A program made the position numbers and the translations under genes. The notes beneath the pieces were generated by a model, which was given only the letters and a program-made list of their open reading frames with translations, was not told where the DNA came from and made no database searches. From contig NZ_CP033906.1 of NCBI RefSeq assembly GCF_003816055.1, positions 868,001 through 932,000 on the forward strand: 64,000 nucleotides of DNA, written 5' to 3'. This document shows positions 40,310-49,696 of the stretch, one piece after another. How positions within the stretch are numbered: position 1 is the first letter of the stretch; every line of letters starts with the position of its first letter. Origin of the DNA: Bacillus sp. FJAT-42376 (GTDB lineage Bacteria > Bacillota > Bacilli > Bacillales > Bacillaceae).

Positions 40310-40560
40310 GGTGAAAGCTCTGGCACCTTCTCTGTAAATCGCTGGGGCGCAAGGGATAGGGATGGATGATCTCCGTCCCCCGCTGCGGTGAAGGATGTGG
40401 GGACTGGCACGGTGCCAGTCCCGCATTTCTGCATCAGACTAAAGCTCCGGCACCGGATCTTCAAACCGTTGCGGCGCATGGGATGAAGAAGGCAGACCTC
40501 TGTCCCCCGATGCGTTAAAGCAGCTGGGGTCAGGCACAGGATGAGACTCTGTAAACAAAC
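40310..40560. repeat. Palindromic repeat cluster, GTGCCAGTCCC family
   Basis: Contains GGGGACTGGCACGGTGCCAG (from 40400) with its flanking CTCCGTCCCCCGCTGCGGT and TAAAGCTCCGGCACC blocks, the reversed form of the units at 8942-9250. No gene is seen. Confidence 0.7.
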
Positions 40561-40611
40561 ATCGCCGCTGCTCCAACAGGCGCGGGGGGATGTTTGTGTG
40601 CATGCATGTTT

Positions 40612-40866
40612 TGCACTGACCCCCGCTCAGCTAAAGCACTAAACCTCCGTCCCCCTCCTCGAAAACTGCAGGCGGCACAGGTGATACTGCTCTCAATGCT
40701 TGTTCCCCTTTTGCTTTAAAGGGCCGGGGGTCAGAGTCATGCACTGACCCCCGCCTAGCTAAAGCACTAAACCTCCGTCCCCGCCTCCATAAAAACAAGT
40801 GTTCACTCCGCCCCCGTCATCCTTTGCTCCATCCCCCGCCGCGGTACCGTATTGGGGGTCAGTGCA
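40612..40866. repeat. Two tandem units of the TGCACTGACCCCC palindrome family
   Basis: Units 40612-40739 and 40740-40866 each begin TGCACTGACCCCCG, share GCTAAAGCACTAAACCTCCG, and close with the inverted GGGGTCAG end. The two-unit layout and unit length repeat those at 14398-14650, although the inner sequences differ. Confidence 0.8.
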
Positions 40867-41079
40867 CCCGCCAGGTCCCGCCAGACCCCGCCATCCAATC
40901 AGAAGCCAATTCTCCTCCCCCAGAAAAGCGCACCCATTCCCCACTGGCCGGTATCGATTCTCCGATTCCTTGCACCAACCCCAATTTCTGATAAACTGTA
41001 AGAAGGTTATTTTCGCACGCTTGGATGCGATTTATATAGAAAAAAAGGCAGGAGGTTTCTGCCTTGAAAGGATGTTGAC

Positions 41080-43248
41080 ATGAGTAAGACAGTGGTTTTG
41101 GCTGAAAAGCCTTCTGTTGCGAGGGATATTGCGCGGGTGCTGAAGGCGGATCGGAAAGGCAATGGTTATTTGGAGGGCGGACAGTATATTGTGACGTGGG
41201 CTCTTGGGCATTTGGTGACACTTGCGGATCCTGAGGCGTATGATCAGAAGTTCAAGACGTGGGATTTGAATGAGCTGCCGATTATGCCGGATCGTTTAAA
41301 GCTGACGGTCATTAAGCAGAGCAGCAGGCAGTTTAATGCGGTAAAGGCCGTTTTGAACCGGGGAGACGTGAAAGAGATTGTCATTGCAACCGATGCCGGG
41401 CGTGAAGGGGAGCTTGTCGCGCGCTGGATTCTGGAAAAGGCGAAGGTGAATAAGCCGCTGAAGCGTCTGTGGATTTCTTCTGTGACAGACCAGGCGATTC
41501 GCCAGGGATTCAAAAACCTGAAGGACGGAAAGGAATATGAGTTTCTCTATCATTCAGCCGTTGCCCGTTCTGAAGCGGATTGGTTCGTCGGGATCAACGC
41601 TACCCGCGCGCTGACGACGAAGTTTAATGCGCAGCTTTCCTGCGGACGTGTGCAAACGCCGACGCTTGCGATGATTGCCAAACGGGAAGAGGAAATCAGC
41701 CAGTTTAAGCCGAAGCCATTTTACGGCATTTCTGCATCGGCAAACAATGGCCTGAAGCTGACATGGCGCCACAAGAAGACGAACGAAACGAGAATGTTCG
41801 ACAAAGCCGAGGCCGACAGCCTGCTGAAAAAGCTTCAGCATGAAGAGGCAGTTATAAAGGAAGTAAAAAGAACAAACAAAAAAAGCTTTGCCCCTGCACT
41901 GTATGATTTAACGGAACTGCAGAGGGATGCATATAAGCGTTTCGAGTACTCGGCGAAACAGACATTGTCCATTATGCAAAAGCTTTATGAACAGCATAAG
42001 GCTGTTACGTACCCGCGTACCGATTCGAGGTATTTGACATCGGATATGGCCGGGACGCTGATGGATCGTGTCAAAGCGGTTGAAGTTAAACCGTACGCGC
42101 CTTATGCGGCAGCCATTTTGAGAAAAGGTATCAAGGTCAGCAAGGCGTTTGTGGATGACGCGAAGGTTTCGGATCACCATGCAATCATCCCAACAGAAGA
42201 AACGCCGCTGCTGTCTTCGCTTACAAGTCAGGAGCGGAATATTTATGACCTGATTGTGAGACGGTTCCTTGCTGTTCTCTCTGATCCTTATGAATATGAA
42301 CAAACGTCCATTACGGCCGTAATCGGCGGCGAAGAATTTACAGCGAAGGGGAACCGTGTTCTTTCCCTGGGCTGGAAAGAGGCGGCGGGAAAAGAGGCGG
42401 ATGAGGAATCTGCTTCAGATGTTCCGCTTGTAAAAGAAGGAGACCGTTTGAATCCGAAGCTTGTTCAGACGGCTGGAGAAACAAAACCGCCTGAACGCTT
42501 TAATGAAGGAACGCTTCTTTCAGCGATGGAAAACCCGGCGAAATTTATGGCAGGGGAGAATAAAGAGTTAATCAAGACCATCGGGGAAACGGGAGGTCTT
42601 GGAACTGTTGCGACCCGTGCGGATATTATTGAAAAACTGTTCAGCTCATTTGTCATTGAGAAGCGGGGCCGTGACATTGCGGTCACATCGAAGGGCAAGC
42701 AGCTTCTCGGACTCGTTCCGGAAGAACTGAAGTCTCCCGTACTGACGGCTGAATGGGAGCAGAAGCTTGCGGCTATTGCGAAAGGCAAGCTTCCGAAGGA
42801 CCGGTTTATTTCAGAAATGAAGACGTATGCCGGTCAGGTCGTTACAGACATAAAGAACAGCGGGCAAAAATTCAAGCACGACAATGTGACGGGAACAAAA
42901 TGTCCGGATTGCGGCAAGCTGATGCTTGAAGTGAAAGGGAAAAAGGGCAAAATGCTTGTCTGTCAGGACCGGGAGTGCGGCAGCCGGAAAAACATTTCGA
43001 AGACGACAAATGCGCGCTGTCCAAAATGCCATAAGCGTCTTGAGCTCCGCGGAGAAGGAGAAGGCCAAATTTTCACGTGTGTGTGCGGCCACCGCGAGAA
43101 GCTTTCCACATTTAATGAACGGAAAAAGAAAGAGAAGAATCATAAAGTATCAAAAAAAGAAGTCGCCAACTATATGAAAAAACAAGATGATGATGATTTT
43201 TCCAATAATGCTTTAGCGGATGCGCTTGCCAAGCTGAAGCTCAAATAA
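41080..43248 (+). CDS. topB: DNA topoisomerase III
   Basis: A 722-residue type IA topoisomerase. The N-terminal TOPRIM domain has VLAEKPSVARDIA and DAGREGELVARWI, and the catalytic Tyr lies in AVTYPRTDSRYL with SDHHAIIPT after it. The C terminus carries two zinc-ribbon-like Cys clusters (CPDCG with CQDRECG, then CPKCHK with CVCG). Length is close to B. subtilis TopB (about 727). It decatenates and relaxes negatively supercoiled DNA. A small hairpin-capable GGCAGGAGGTTTCTGCC precedes it at about 41048. yfmR follows after 21 bp. Confidence 0.95.
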   Translation: MSKTVVLAEKPSVARDIARVLKADRKGNGYLEGGQYIVTWALGHLVTLADPEAYDQKFKTWDLNELPIMPDRLKLTVIKQSSRQFNAVKAVLNRGDVKEIVIATDAGREGELVARWILEKAKVNKPLKRLWISSVTDQAIRQGFKNLKDGKEYEFLYHSAVARSEADWFVGINATRALTTKFNAQLSCGRVQTPTLAMIAKREEEISQFKPKPFYGISASANNGLKLTWRHKKTNETRMFDKAEADSLLKKLQHEEAVIKEVKRTNKKSFAPALYDLTELQRDAYKRFEYSAKQTLSIMQKLYEQHKAVTYPRTDSRYLTSDMAGTLMDRVKAVEVKPYAPYAAAILRKGIKVSKAFVDDAKVSDHHAIIPTEETPLLSSLTSQERNIYDLIVRRFLAVLSDPYEYEQTSITAVIGGEEFTAKGNRVLSLGWKEAAGKEADEESASDVPLVKEGDRLNPKLVQTAGETKPPERFNEGTLLSAMENPAKFMAGENKELIKTIGETGGLGTVATRADIIEKLFSSFVIEKRGRDIAVTSKGKQLLGLVPEELKSPVLTAEWEQKLAAIAKGKLPKDRFISEMKTYAGQVVTDIKNSGQKFKHDNVTGTKCPDCGKLMLEVKGKKGKMLVCQDRECGSRKNISKTTNARCPKCHKRLELRGEGEGQIFTCVCGHREKLSTFNERKKKEKNHKVSKKEVANYMKKQDDDDFSNNALADALAKLKLK

Positions 43249-43269
43249 AAACCAAAGGTTGATCTTAGT

Positions 43270-45165
43270 ATGAGCATGTTATCGGTTGAAAATTTATATA
43301 AAACATACGGGGAAAAGGTGCTTTTCGACCACCTTTCTTTCTCCATATCAGAAAAGCAGCGCATCGGTTTGATTGGTGTGAACGGAACGGGGAAGTCAAC
43401 GCTTCTGAAATATTTGGCAGGTCAGGAAACGGCAGAATCCGGTTCGATGACCCATGCCAACCAGTTTCACATTGAATATCTGCCTCAAGCATCGGATCTG
43501 AACGAGGAGTTAACGGTGCTTGACCAGATTTATTTCGGGGAGGCCGCGATTATGAGAGGGATGAGGGACTATGAAAAAGCCCTCGCCCTCCTTGAACAGG
43601 ATCCTGCGGATGAAAAAAAGCAGGCTTCCCTCATGGCCATGCAGCAAACAGTCGATGAACTGAATGCGTGGGACGCCATTACGACAGCTAAAACCGTCCT
43701 GACCCGTCTTGGAATTACGAGCTTTACCAAAAAAATAAGCGAGCTTTCAGGCGGCCAGAAAAAACGGGTCGCCATCGCGAAGGCCCTGATTCAGCCTGCC
43801 AATCTACTGATTCTGGATGAGCCGACGAACCATCTTGACCAGGATACGATCGAGTGGCTTGAAGCGTTTCTTGCCCAGTACAAAGGCGCTTTTATTGTTG
43901 TGACGCATGACCGGTATTTCCTGAACCGGGTGACGAACCAGATTTTTGAGCTTGATAAAGGAAAACTGTATACGTACGAAGGCAACTATGAAATGTTTTT
44001 GGAGAAAAAAGCGGAGCGGGAAGAACAGGAAATTCAAAGTGAAGTAAAGCATCACAATACCCTGAGACGGGAACTTGCCTGGCTGCGCCGCGGGGCGAAG
44101 GCGAGAACGACGAAACAAAAGGCACGCATCCAGCGTGTGGAAGATATGAAAGAGCAAAAGTTTGATACAGCGAAGCATGATCTTCAGTTTGCCCTCGGAA
44201 GTACAAGGCTCGGGAAAAAGGTCATGGAGCTCACAGACGTAAGTAAGCAATTCGGAGATGTGCCGCTCGTAAAAGATTTCAGCTACCTGGTCGTTCCCGG
44301 TGACCGCCTTGGACTGATCGGTCCGAATGGAACGGGAAAAACCACCCTGCTGAATATGCTGGCAGGGAAAATCCAGCCGGACAGCGGAGTGATTGAAACG
44401 GGAGAGACTGTGAAAATCGGGTATTACACACAGGACCATTCCGATATGGATGAGAACCTTCGTATGATTGATTACATTAAAGAAACAGCGGAGATTGTCC
44501 ATACCATCGATGGAACGGCGATAACCGCCGAGCAGATGCTGGAGCGTTTTCTATTCCCGAGATCGATGCAGTATACCTACATCCGCAAGCTATCCGGGGG
44601 GGAACGCCGCCGTCTTTACCTTTTAAATGTACTGATGCAGGAACCGAATGTTCTATTCCTGGATGAGCCGACAAACGATCTGGATACGCAGACGCTCAGC
44701 GTGCTGGAGGAATACCTGGATCATTTCCCGGGCGTCGTGATTACCGTATCCCATGACCGGTACTTTTTGGACCGGGTCATTGATCAGCTGTTCATCTTTA
44801 AAGGACACGGCCTGATCGAACGTTTTTACGGGAACTACACAGAGTATGTGGAAGAGCGGAAAATCCAGACGGCCGAGAAAAAAGCAGCTAAACCCGCTGA
44901 AACGGCAAAACCCGTGAAAGAAACGAGGAAAAAGCTTTCCTATAAGGAGCAGCAGGAATGGAACGGTCTGGAAGATCAAATTGCAGCATTGGAAGAAAAA
45001 CTGAGTGAACTTCAGACCGGGATTGATCAGGCCGGAAGTGATTTCGGCAAAATTCAAAAGCTGATGCAGGAGCAAAAGGAAACGGAAGAGAAGCTCGAAT
45101 ACTCAATGGAGCGGTGGGAAGAGCTCTCCCTGATCCTTGAGGAAATTGACCAGGCTAAATCCTGA
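43270..45165 (+). CDS. yfmR: ABC-F ATPase (YfmR-like)
   Basis: A 631-residue soluble protein with two ABC domains (Walker A GVNGTGKST and GPNGTGKTT; signatures LSGGQKKR and LSGGERRR; Walker B LLILDEPTNHLD and LFLDEPTNDLD), the ABC-F linker between them, and a C-terminal coiled-coil extension (about 545-630) typical of YfmR/Uup. It has no membrane segment. ABC-F proteins of this type act on the ribosome; B. subtilis YfmR helps translation through difficult sequences such as polyproline. Probably cotranscribed with topB; a terminator follows at once. Confidence 0.92.
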   Translation: MSMLSVENLYKTYGEKVLFDHLSFSISEKQRIGLIGVNGTGKSTLLKYLAGQETAESGSMTHANQFHIEYLPQASDLNEELTVLDQIYFGEAAIMRGMRDYEKALALLEQDPADEKKQASLMAMQQTVDELNAWDAITTAKTVLTRLGITSFTKKISELSGGQKKRVAIAKALIQPANLLILDEPTNHLDQDTIEWLEAFLAQYKGAFIVVTHDRYFLNRVTNQIFELDKGKLYTYEGNYEMFLEKKAEREEQEIQSEVKHHNTLRRELAWLRRGAKARTTKQKARIQRVEDMKEQKFDTAKHDLQFALGSTRLGKKVMELTDVSKQFGDVPLVKDFSYLVVPGDRLGLIGPNGTGKTTLLNMLAGKIQPDSGVIETGETVKIGYYTQDHSDMDENLRMIDYIKETAEIVHTIDGTAITAEQMLERFLFPRSMQYTYIRKLSGGERRRLYLLNVLMQEPNVLFLDEPTNDLDTQTLSVLEEYLDHFPGVVITVSHDRYFLDRVIDQLFIFKGHGLIERFYGNYTEYVEERKIQTAEKKAAKPAETAKPVKETRKKLSYKEQQEWNGLEDQIAALEEKLSELQTGIDQAGSDFGKIQKLMQEQKETEEKLEYSMERWEELSLILEEIDQAKS

Positions 45166-45166
45166 C

Positions 45167-45195
45167 AAAAACCGCCGGATGATCCGGCGGTTTTT
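45167..45195. terminator. Terminator after yfmR
   Basis: AAAAACCGCCGGAT and ATCCGGCGGTTTTT form an almost loopless strong stem. Confidence 0.88.
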
Positions 45196-45392
45196 ACTGT
45201 ACTATGGACGGATTCTGCTGTAAAATTCTAGTCATACTCTATTTTTGTTTTGACCCTGGCAGAGGCACAATCATTGCTAAGAATTGTTGGAATCCGCCGT
45301 CAGAATACTTAATTTACCAGTCTGATCTATTCGTTTTTTTGAATAAAAAATGATAGGGTAGTAAATAGAACGAATCAGTAAGGGGTGAAACG

Positions 45393-46055
45393 ATGAAACC
45401 TCCTGAGAAATTTGCACACAGTCTTCTTGAGGGAGATCATAAATCCGCGTGGGATATGATTCATCGTCAAATGAACGAAGGTGCAAGTACCCTTGATTTA
45501 TTTGAGGGGCTAATAACAAAAGCAATGAGATATATAGGCGAACTGTGGGAGAATAATGAGGTAACCGTGGCGGATGAGCATTTGGCTACGTCGACCTGCG
45601 ATTATATCCTGGCAAAATATCACTATCTTTTGAGAGAGAAAAATGGGAACCCTTCTTCAGATAAAAAGAAAGCTATGTTTTTGTGCGTGCAGGATGAAGA
45701 CCATTACCTTGGTCTGAAAATGGTCCATATTTTATTCGAGGAAAATGGCTGGGAAACGAAGTTTATGGGTCCCAACCTGCCGCTTGAATATGCAGTATCT
45801 GCGGCTCAGAGCTGGCAGCCGCATGTAATCGGTCTGTCTTTTAGTTTGAGCTACCGTGCAGGGGTGCTTAAATATTATATTGAGAAGCTCGAGGCCATAG
45901 AAACCGAACCGACCGTGCTGCTTGGAGGCCGTCTTCTTGCTACCCATGATTTTACCCAATATGGTTCTGAACGGACATGCTTCGTCCCGTCTCTTTATCA
46001 GCTTGCTGACTGGTTCCATTTAGAGCAGTCCGGAGGAGGTCAAGTTGTCAAATAG
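45393..46055 (+). CDS. Stand-alone B12-binding (CarH/MerR-B12-type) sensor protein
   Basis: A 220-residue protein with a helical cap domain (about 1-80) and a Rossmann-type cobalamin-binding domain (about 92-205). The cap has the W-x9-EH motif of CarH/LitR-type photoreceptors (Trp52, Glu62, His63). The Rossmann part has ExHxxG (Glu102, His104, Gly107), with His104 the expected lower cobalt ligand, then GLSFS and LLGGRLL. There is no helix-turn-helix and no methyltransferase domain. The residue after Trp52 is Glu rather than His, so the bis-His photoproduct of CarH may not form. AAGGGGTG precedes the ATG. The 3' end overlaps a STAS gene, suggesting output through it. Confidence 0.85.
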   Translation: MKPPEKFAHSLLEGDHKSAWDMIHRQMNEGASTLDLFEGLITKAMRYIGELWENNEVTVADEHLATSTCDYILAKYHYLLREKNGNPSSDKKKAMFLCVQDEDHYLGLKMVHILFEENGWETKFMGPNLPLEYAVSAAQSWQPHVIGLSFSLSYRAGVLKYYIEKLEAIETEPTVLLGGRLLATHDFTQYGSERTCFVPSLYQLADWFHLEQSGGGQVVK

Positions 46056-46800
46056 CAAACATATGCCTTTGGCATACTTCTTAATCAACAGGCAATTCGA
46101 GATCCTTGAATGCTCTGATGAAGCCAGGGATCTTTTTTCATTTCAGGATGATTCATCAATTCTTGAACTTGCTGATAGTGAGAGCCGCCCAAAGGCTATG
46201 AAATTTTTGACGGGGGACGGAAAAAAAGAGGCGGAGCTTGCTCTGCTCACAAAAAGCGGGACACTCGCAACCTTTAAGCTTGCGGTTAAGTGGGATGGTG
46301 AAATCGGGCATTTAGTCTGTCACCCCCAGGATTTGCATATGGCAGAGCTCATCAGCAAAATCAGTGATCAGCAGAGACGCCTTGCCGAGACGGATTTGGA
46401 GCTGCTTTTCCAAAAAGAAGCGCTTGAAAAATCATTGGAGAAAATCACCGAACTGTCTGGACCTGCGATTACAATATCACCGAAGCTGGTGCTCATTCCT
46501 CTGTTTGGAAATTTGGAGGAAAACTTGATCAGCAGGAACCGGACTAGATTGCTGAACAGTCTTTTTGAAAAAGACTTTGAACATGCCATCTTAGATTTTC
46601 ACGGGATCGGATCGCTGACAGGAGACGGACTGGAAGAACTCGGGAAACTGACGGCTGAATTCAGGCTCATGGGTGTGGAACCGATGTTTACAGGCCTTAC
46701 ACCTTCCCATGTGAAAGCGATGAACCAATCGGAAGCCGCTCTTGATGTCCTGTCTGTCAGTACCTTGCCAAAAGCCATTCAAACCTATTTTTCTTCCTAA
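46045..46800 (+). CDS. PAS-like + STAS-domain protein (RsbR-like), partner of the B12 protein
   Basis: A 251-residue protein: an N-terminal PAS-like fold (about 7-100, FLINRQFEILECSDEARDLF), a helical linker (about 100-140), and a STAS domain (about 145-250, PKLVLIPLFGNLEENLISR, then DFHGIGSLTGDGLEELG), as in RsbR co-antagonists. By alignment by eye the usual phospho-Thr of the DxTGxxxIDT loop is displaced (LTG). The start is TTG 46045 with GGAGGAGG 5-6 bp upstream, lying inside the upstream gene (11 bp overlap), a clear sign of coupling. The call that both form one sensor is inference. Confidence 0.82.
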   Translation: MSNSKHMPLAYFLINRQFEILECSDEARDLFSFQDDSSILELADSESRPKAMKFLTGDGKKEAELALLTKSGTLATFKLAVKWDGEIGHLVCHPQDLHMAELISKISDQQRRLAETDLELLFQKEALEKSLEKITELSGPAITISPKLVLIPLFGNLEENLISRNRTRLLNSLFEKDFEHAILDFHGIGSLTGDGLEELGKLTAEFRLMGVEPMFTGLTPSHVKAMNQSEAALDVLSVSTLPKAIQTYFSS

Positions 46801-46802
46801 TA

Positions 46803-46835
46803 AAAGCCGCCGGTTTATAAACCGGCGGCTTTTTC
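46803..46835. terminator. Terminator after the B12/STAS pair
   Basis: AAAAGCCGCCGGTTT and AAACCGGCGGCTTTTT form a strong stem, usable also by the converging lipoprotein gene. Confidence 0.9.
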
Positions 46836-46840
46836 GCTTT

Positions 46841-47338
46841 CTATTCAATATTTTGCCATTCCAGGTCAATAAAGTTCTGGGATGCAAGCTTTTCTAGCCT
46901 TTTTTCAAAAGTTTCAGAGATTGAGGCCGCTTCCTCAGACTTGGCAGAGAACTCTTGGTCCAGCCGGTTTTGTTCATCCTCCGTATCCGCTTCATAATAG
47001 GCTCTATCCAGTTTCATCGATTCTAAGTAGCTTTTCAGCGATTTCATGTACAATCGGTGAATATCCGCCAGCCGTTCAGAATCCGGCCGAAACGCTTCTA
47101 CTTTTTGCAGAAAGCCGGGATAGTTTTTATAGGCCTTATCAAGGATGGCTATATATTCCTCTTCGGACATCTTTTCATTTTGATACGCATCCTCGTATTC
47201 ACTGATAATCTTATACTCGGCTGTATTCCAATCGGTCACTTGATCAATATAGGAATCAATTTCTTTTTGCTCCGGGCTGCACGCTGTAAGGAGAAGCGCC
47301 CCCAGCATAAAAAGGAAAAGCATGATCAGTCGGTTCAT
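46841..47338 (-). CDS. Secreted lipoprotein, mostly helical, unknown function
   Basis: A 165-residue protein with a type II signal peptide (lipobox LLTAC, Cys at about residue 20) and a long run of charged, Glu/Lys-rich helices to the end. The acidic residues and helix periodicity suggest an extracytoplasmic helical bundle or coiled coil. No family is recognised. The gene converges on the STAS gene. Confidence 0.7.
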   Translation of the reverse strand: MNRLIMLFLFMLGALLLTACSPEQKEIDSYIDQVTDWNTAEYKIISEYEDAYQNEKMSEEEYIAILDKAYKNYPGFLQKVEAFRPDSERLADIHRLYMKSLKSYLESMKLDRAYYEADTEDEQNRLDQEFSAKSEEAASISETFEKRLEKLASQNFIDLEWQNIE

Positions 47339-47459
47339 CTATTGTCTCCCTCGTCTGTTTTAATTTAGATGGGGCGGTTAGCCGCCGGTTGAGGTATATT
47401 GAAACAGGGATCGTACCCTGTCACACTTAGTGCAGCTATGAGGGCGTTCCTTTTTCCTT

Positions 47460-47521
47460 GGGCGGGCGCATGAAAGAGTCTTCCGCCTTCCGCTTCAATC
47501 AACAGTGAATAAATTAGCTCT
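47460..47521 (+). repeat. Partial tail copy of the dispersed repeat
   Basis: AGTCTTCCGCCTTCCGCTTC, followed by AATCAACAGTGAATAAATTAG, matches the last third of the repeat and sits immediately before a full copy. Confidence 0.5.
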
Positions 47522-47700
47522 CTTAAACTTGGCTGTTGCTTTCCGCTGCAGGCGCTCAGCGACCAGCGGGGCGGGCGGTGAGCCTCCTCGCCGCTATGCG
47601 TCTGCGGGTTCTCACCTGTCCCGCTGCTCTAAGCAGGAGTCTCGCGCCTTCCACTTCAATCAACTAGTTTTAAAAATCAACATTAGGCTTTAACCGAGCC
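47522..47700 (+). repeat. Dispersed intergenic repeat, full-length copy (179 bp)
   Basis: Same block order as 37301-37476 with high identity in the first 70 bp (AAACTTGGCTGTTGCTTTCC, then GCTGCAGGCGCTCAGCGACC) and a TTAGGCTTTAACCGAGCC end. Confidence 0.85.
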
Positions 47701-47706
47701 AATAAA

Positions 47707-47745
47707 TTAAAAACCCCCGGAATGCTCTCGCAGCCTTCCGAGGGA
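47707..47745 (-). terminator. Terminator of the yfmM-like gene
   Basis: On the minus strand CCTCGGAAGGCTGC pairs imperfectly with GCATTCCGGGGG, followed by five T residues. Confidence 0.7.
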
Positions 47746-47771
47746 ATCCATTTCCATCCAATGTTTTATGA

Positions 47772-49328
47772 TTAAAATACCTTCGTCGTCCAGCTTTCGC
47801 AGTTCCACACCTCTGTCGCCAGTCCCTGATAAAATTCAGGTTCATGGGAGATCATGAGGATGCTTCCTTTATAAGCAAGGAGGGCACGCTTTAATTCTTC
47901 CTTTGCATCTACGTCCAGGTGATTGGTCGGCTCATCGAGTACGAGAAGGTTGCTCTCCGTGTTCATCAATTTGCAGAAACGGACCTTTGCTTTTTCCCCT
48001 CCGCTCAGCACTTCAATTTTGCTTTCAATGTGCTTCGTCGTCAGGCCGCATTTGGCAAGGGCTGCACGGACTTCCGCCTGATTAAGAGAGGGGAATGCGT
48101 TCCATACTTCCTCTATGCACGTATTATAATTGCTTGTTTTCACTTCCTGCTCGAAATAGCCGATGTTGAGATAATCCCCGCGTTCCACTGCGCCTGACAG
48201 CGGTTTGATTTCTCCAAGGATGCTGCGGAGGAGGGTTGTTTTACCGATTCCGTTTGCACCGACAAGAGCGATCTTCTGTCCGCGTTCCATCCGGAGGTTA
48301 AGAGGGTTTGAGAGGGGCTCATTGTACCCGATCACCAAATCCTTCGTTTCGAAAATCACTTTTCCTGCTGCGCGGGACTCTTTGAAGTTGAACTGAGGCT
48401 TTGGTTTTTCCGCAGCAAGCTCAATGACATCCATTTTATCCAGCTTCTTTTGACGGGACATAGCCATATTACGTGTAGAAACGCGCGCTTTGTTCCGGGC
48501 AACGAAGTCCTTTAAATCGGCAATTTCGGCCTGCTGTTTTTTAAAGGCTGATTCAAGCTGCTGTTTTTTCACTTCATATACTTTCATGAAATCATGATAA
48601 TCGCCGACATAGCGGTTCAGTTCCTGATTCTCCATATGATAGATCAGGTTGATTACGCTGTTCAAAAAGGGAATATCATGCGAAATCAGGATAAAAGCAT
48701 TCTCATATTCCTGCAGATAGCGCTTCAGCCACTCAATGTGCTGTTCGTCCAAGTAGTTCGTCGGCTCATCAAGTAAAAGAATGTCCGGCTTTTCTAAAAG
48801 AAGCTTGGCGAGAAGGACTTTTGTCCGCTGGCCTCCGCTTAAATCCTGAACCTCACGCTCAAGGCCGATATCGGTCAGGCCCAGTCCGCGGGCAACCTCT
48901 TCCACCTTTGAATCAATGACATAAAAGTCATTATTCGTAAGGGTGTCCTGCAATACTCCTACATCCTCCAGAAGTTTTTCAAGCTCTTCCGGAGTGGCAC
49001 TGCCCATTTTATCGTACATGCCGTTCATTTCAGCTTCGATATCAAACAAATACTGAAAAGCGCCTTGCAAAACCTGGCGCATCGTCTGGCCCTTTTCCAA
49101 TTGAGTATGCTGATCCAGATAGCCGACACGCACTTTTTTGGACCATTCCACTTTTCCTTCATCCGGCTCAAGCTTTCCGGTAATGATGTTCATGAACGTG
49201 GATTTACCTTCCCCGTTCGCTCCGATCAATCCGATGTGCTCGCCCTTCAAAAGACGGAAGGAAACGTTGTTGAATATAGCCCGGTCACCAAAACCGTGGC
49301 TGAGATCTTTAACTGATAATACACTCAT
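47772..49328 (-). CDS. yfmM: ABC-F ATPase (YfmM-like)
   Basis: A 518-residue soluble protein, the same length as B. subtilis YfmM. Walker A motifs are GANGEGKST and GANGIGKTT, signatures LSGGQRT and LSGGEKAK, and Walker B motifs LLLLDEPTNYLD and LVLDEPTNHLD; both switch His residues are in ISHD/ISHEP. It lacks the C-terminal coiled coil of YfmR. ABC-F members act on ribosomes in translation or in antibiotic protection; which applies here is not clear. ATG 49328 has AAGGTG 7 bp upstream, better than the GTG at 49337. About 360 bp upstream of it hold no gene. Confidence 0.9.
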   Translation of the reverse strand: MSVLSVKDLSHGFGDRAIFNNVSFRLLKGEHIGLIGANGEGKSTFMNIITGKLEPDEGKVEWSKKVRVGYLDQHTQLEKGQTMRQVLQGAFQYLFDIEAEMNGMYDKMGSATPEELEKLLEDVGVLQDTLTNNDFYVIDSKVEEVARGLGLTDIGLEREVQDLSGGQRTKVLLAKLLLEKPDILLLDEPTNYLDEQHIEWLKRYLQEYENAFILISHDIPFLNSVINLIYHMENQELNRYVGDYHDFMKVYEVKKQQLESAFKKQQAEIADLKDFVARNKARVSTRNMAMSRQKKLDKMDVIELAAEKPKPQFNFKESRAAGKVIFETKDLVIGYNEPLSNPLNLRMERGQKIALVGANGIGKTTLLRSILGEIKPLSGAVERGDYLNIGYFEQEVKTSNYNTCIEEVWNAFPSLNQAEVRAALAKCGLTTKHIESKIEVLSGGEKAKVRFCKLMNTESNLLVLDEPTNHLDVDAKEELKRALLAYKGSILMISHEPEFYQGLATEVWNCESWTTKVF

Positions 49329-49696
49329 TTTATACACCTTTTCCTTTTATATAGGCTATGTTCAAGCATGGTGCTGTAACGCCTGTTGATTGGAGAGGAA
49401 AGAAATCGGCGGAAACGGAAATCAGCAGGCAGTTTACCCGTACTTGTATAGTCAAAATGATTAGATTTATGCTCACTCCATGATTATATCGAACCAGGCT
49501 GTTTAGTTAAAGAGAGAGGAGGAAGAAAAAGAAAGAGAATTTCCGGAAAGAATGAAGGGGAATGCCGTTGCAATTTGATTATTTCCCGGGAAAAACTGCG
49601 GTAATTCATGTGTAATTTAGCGATTCAAGGCTGGATGGCTGACATCATGCTGTATTTCCTGATAATTTAAAGGAAAAACAAAAAAGGGGCTAAAAC
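49329..49696. other. Intergenic region between yfmM-like and MTHFS-like genes
   Basis: AT-rich divergent promoter region of 368 bp with no supported gene. Purine-rich GAGAGAGGAGGAAGAAAAAG lies at about 49512 and a self-complementary CCCGGGAAA at about 49587. No clear riboswitch or attenuator is recognised. Confidence 0.3.

Noticed and set aside
45320-45392. SigB-type promoter before the B12/STAS pair
   Set aside because: GTTTTT and GGGTAG are present but 17 bp apart, too far for SigB; a weak SigA-like TTGAAT/TAAATA fits about as well, so no call was made.
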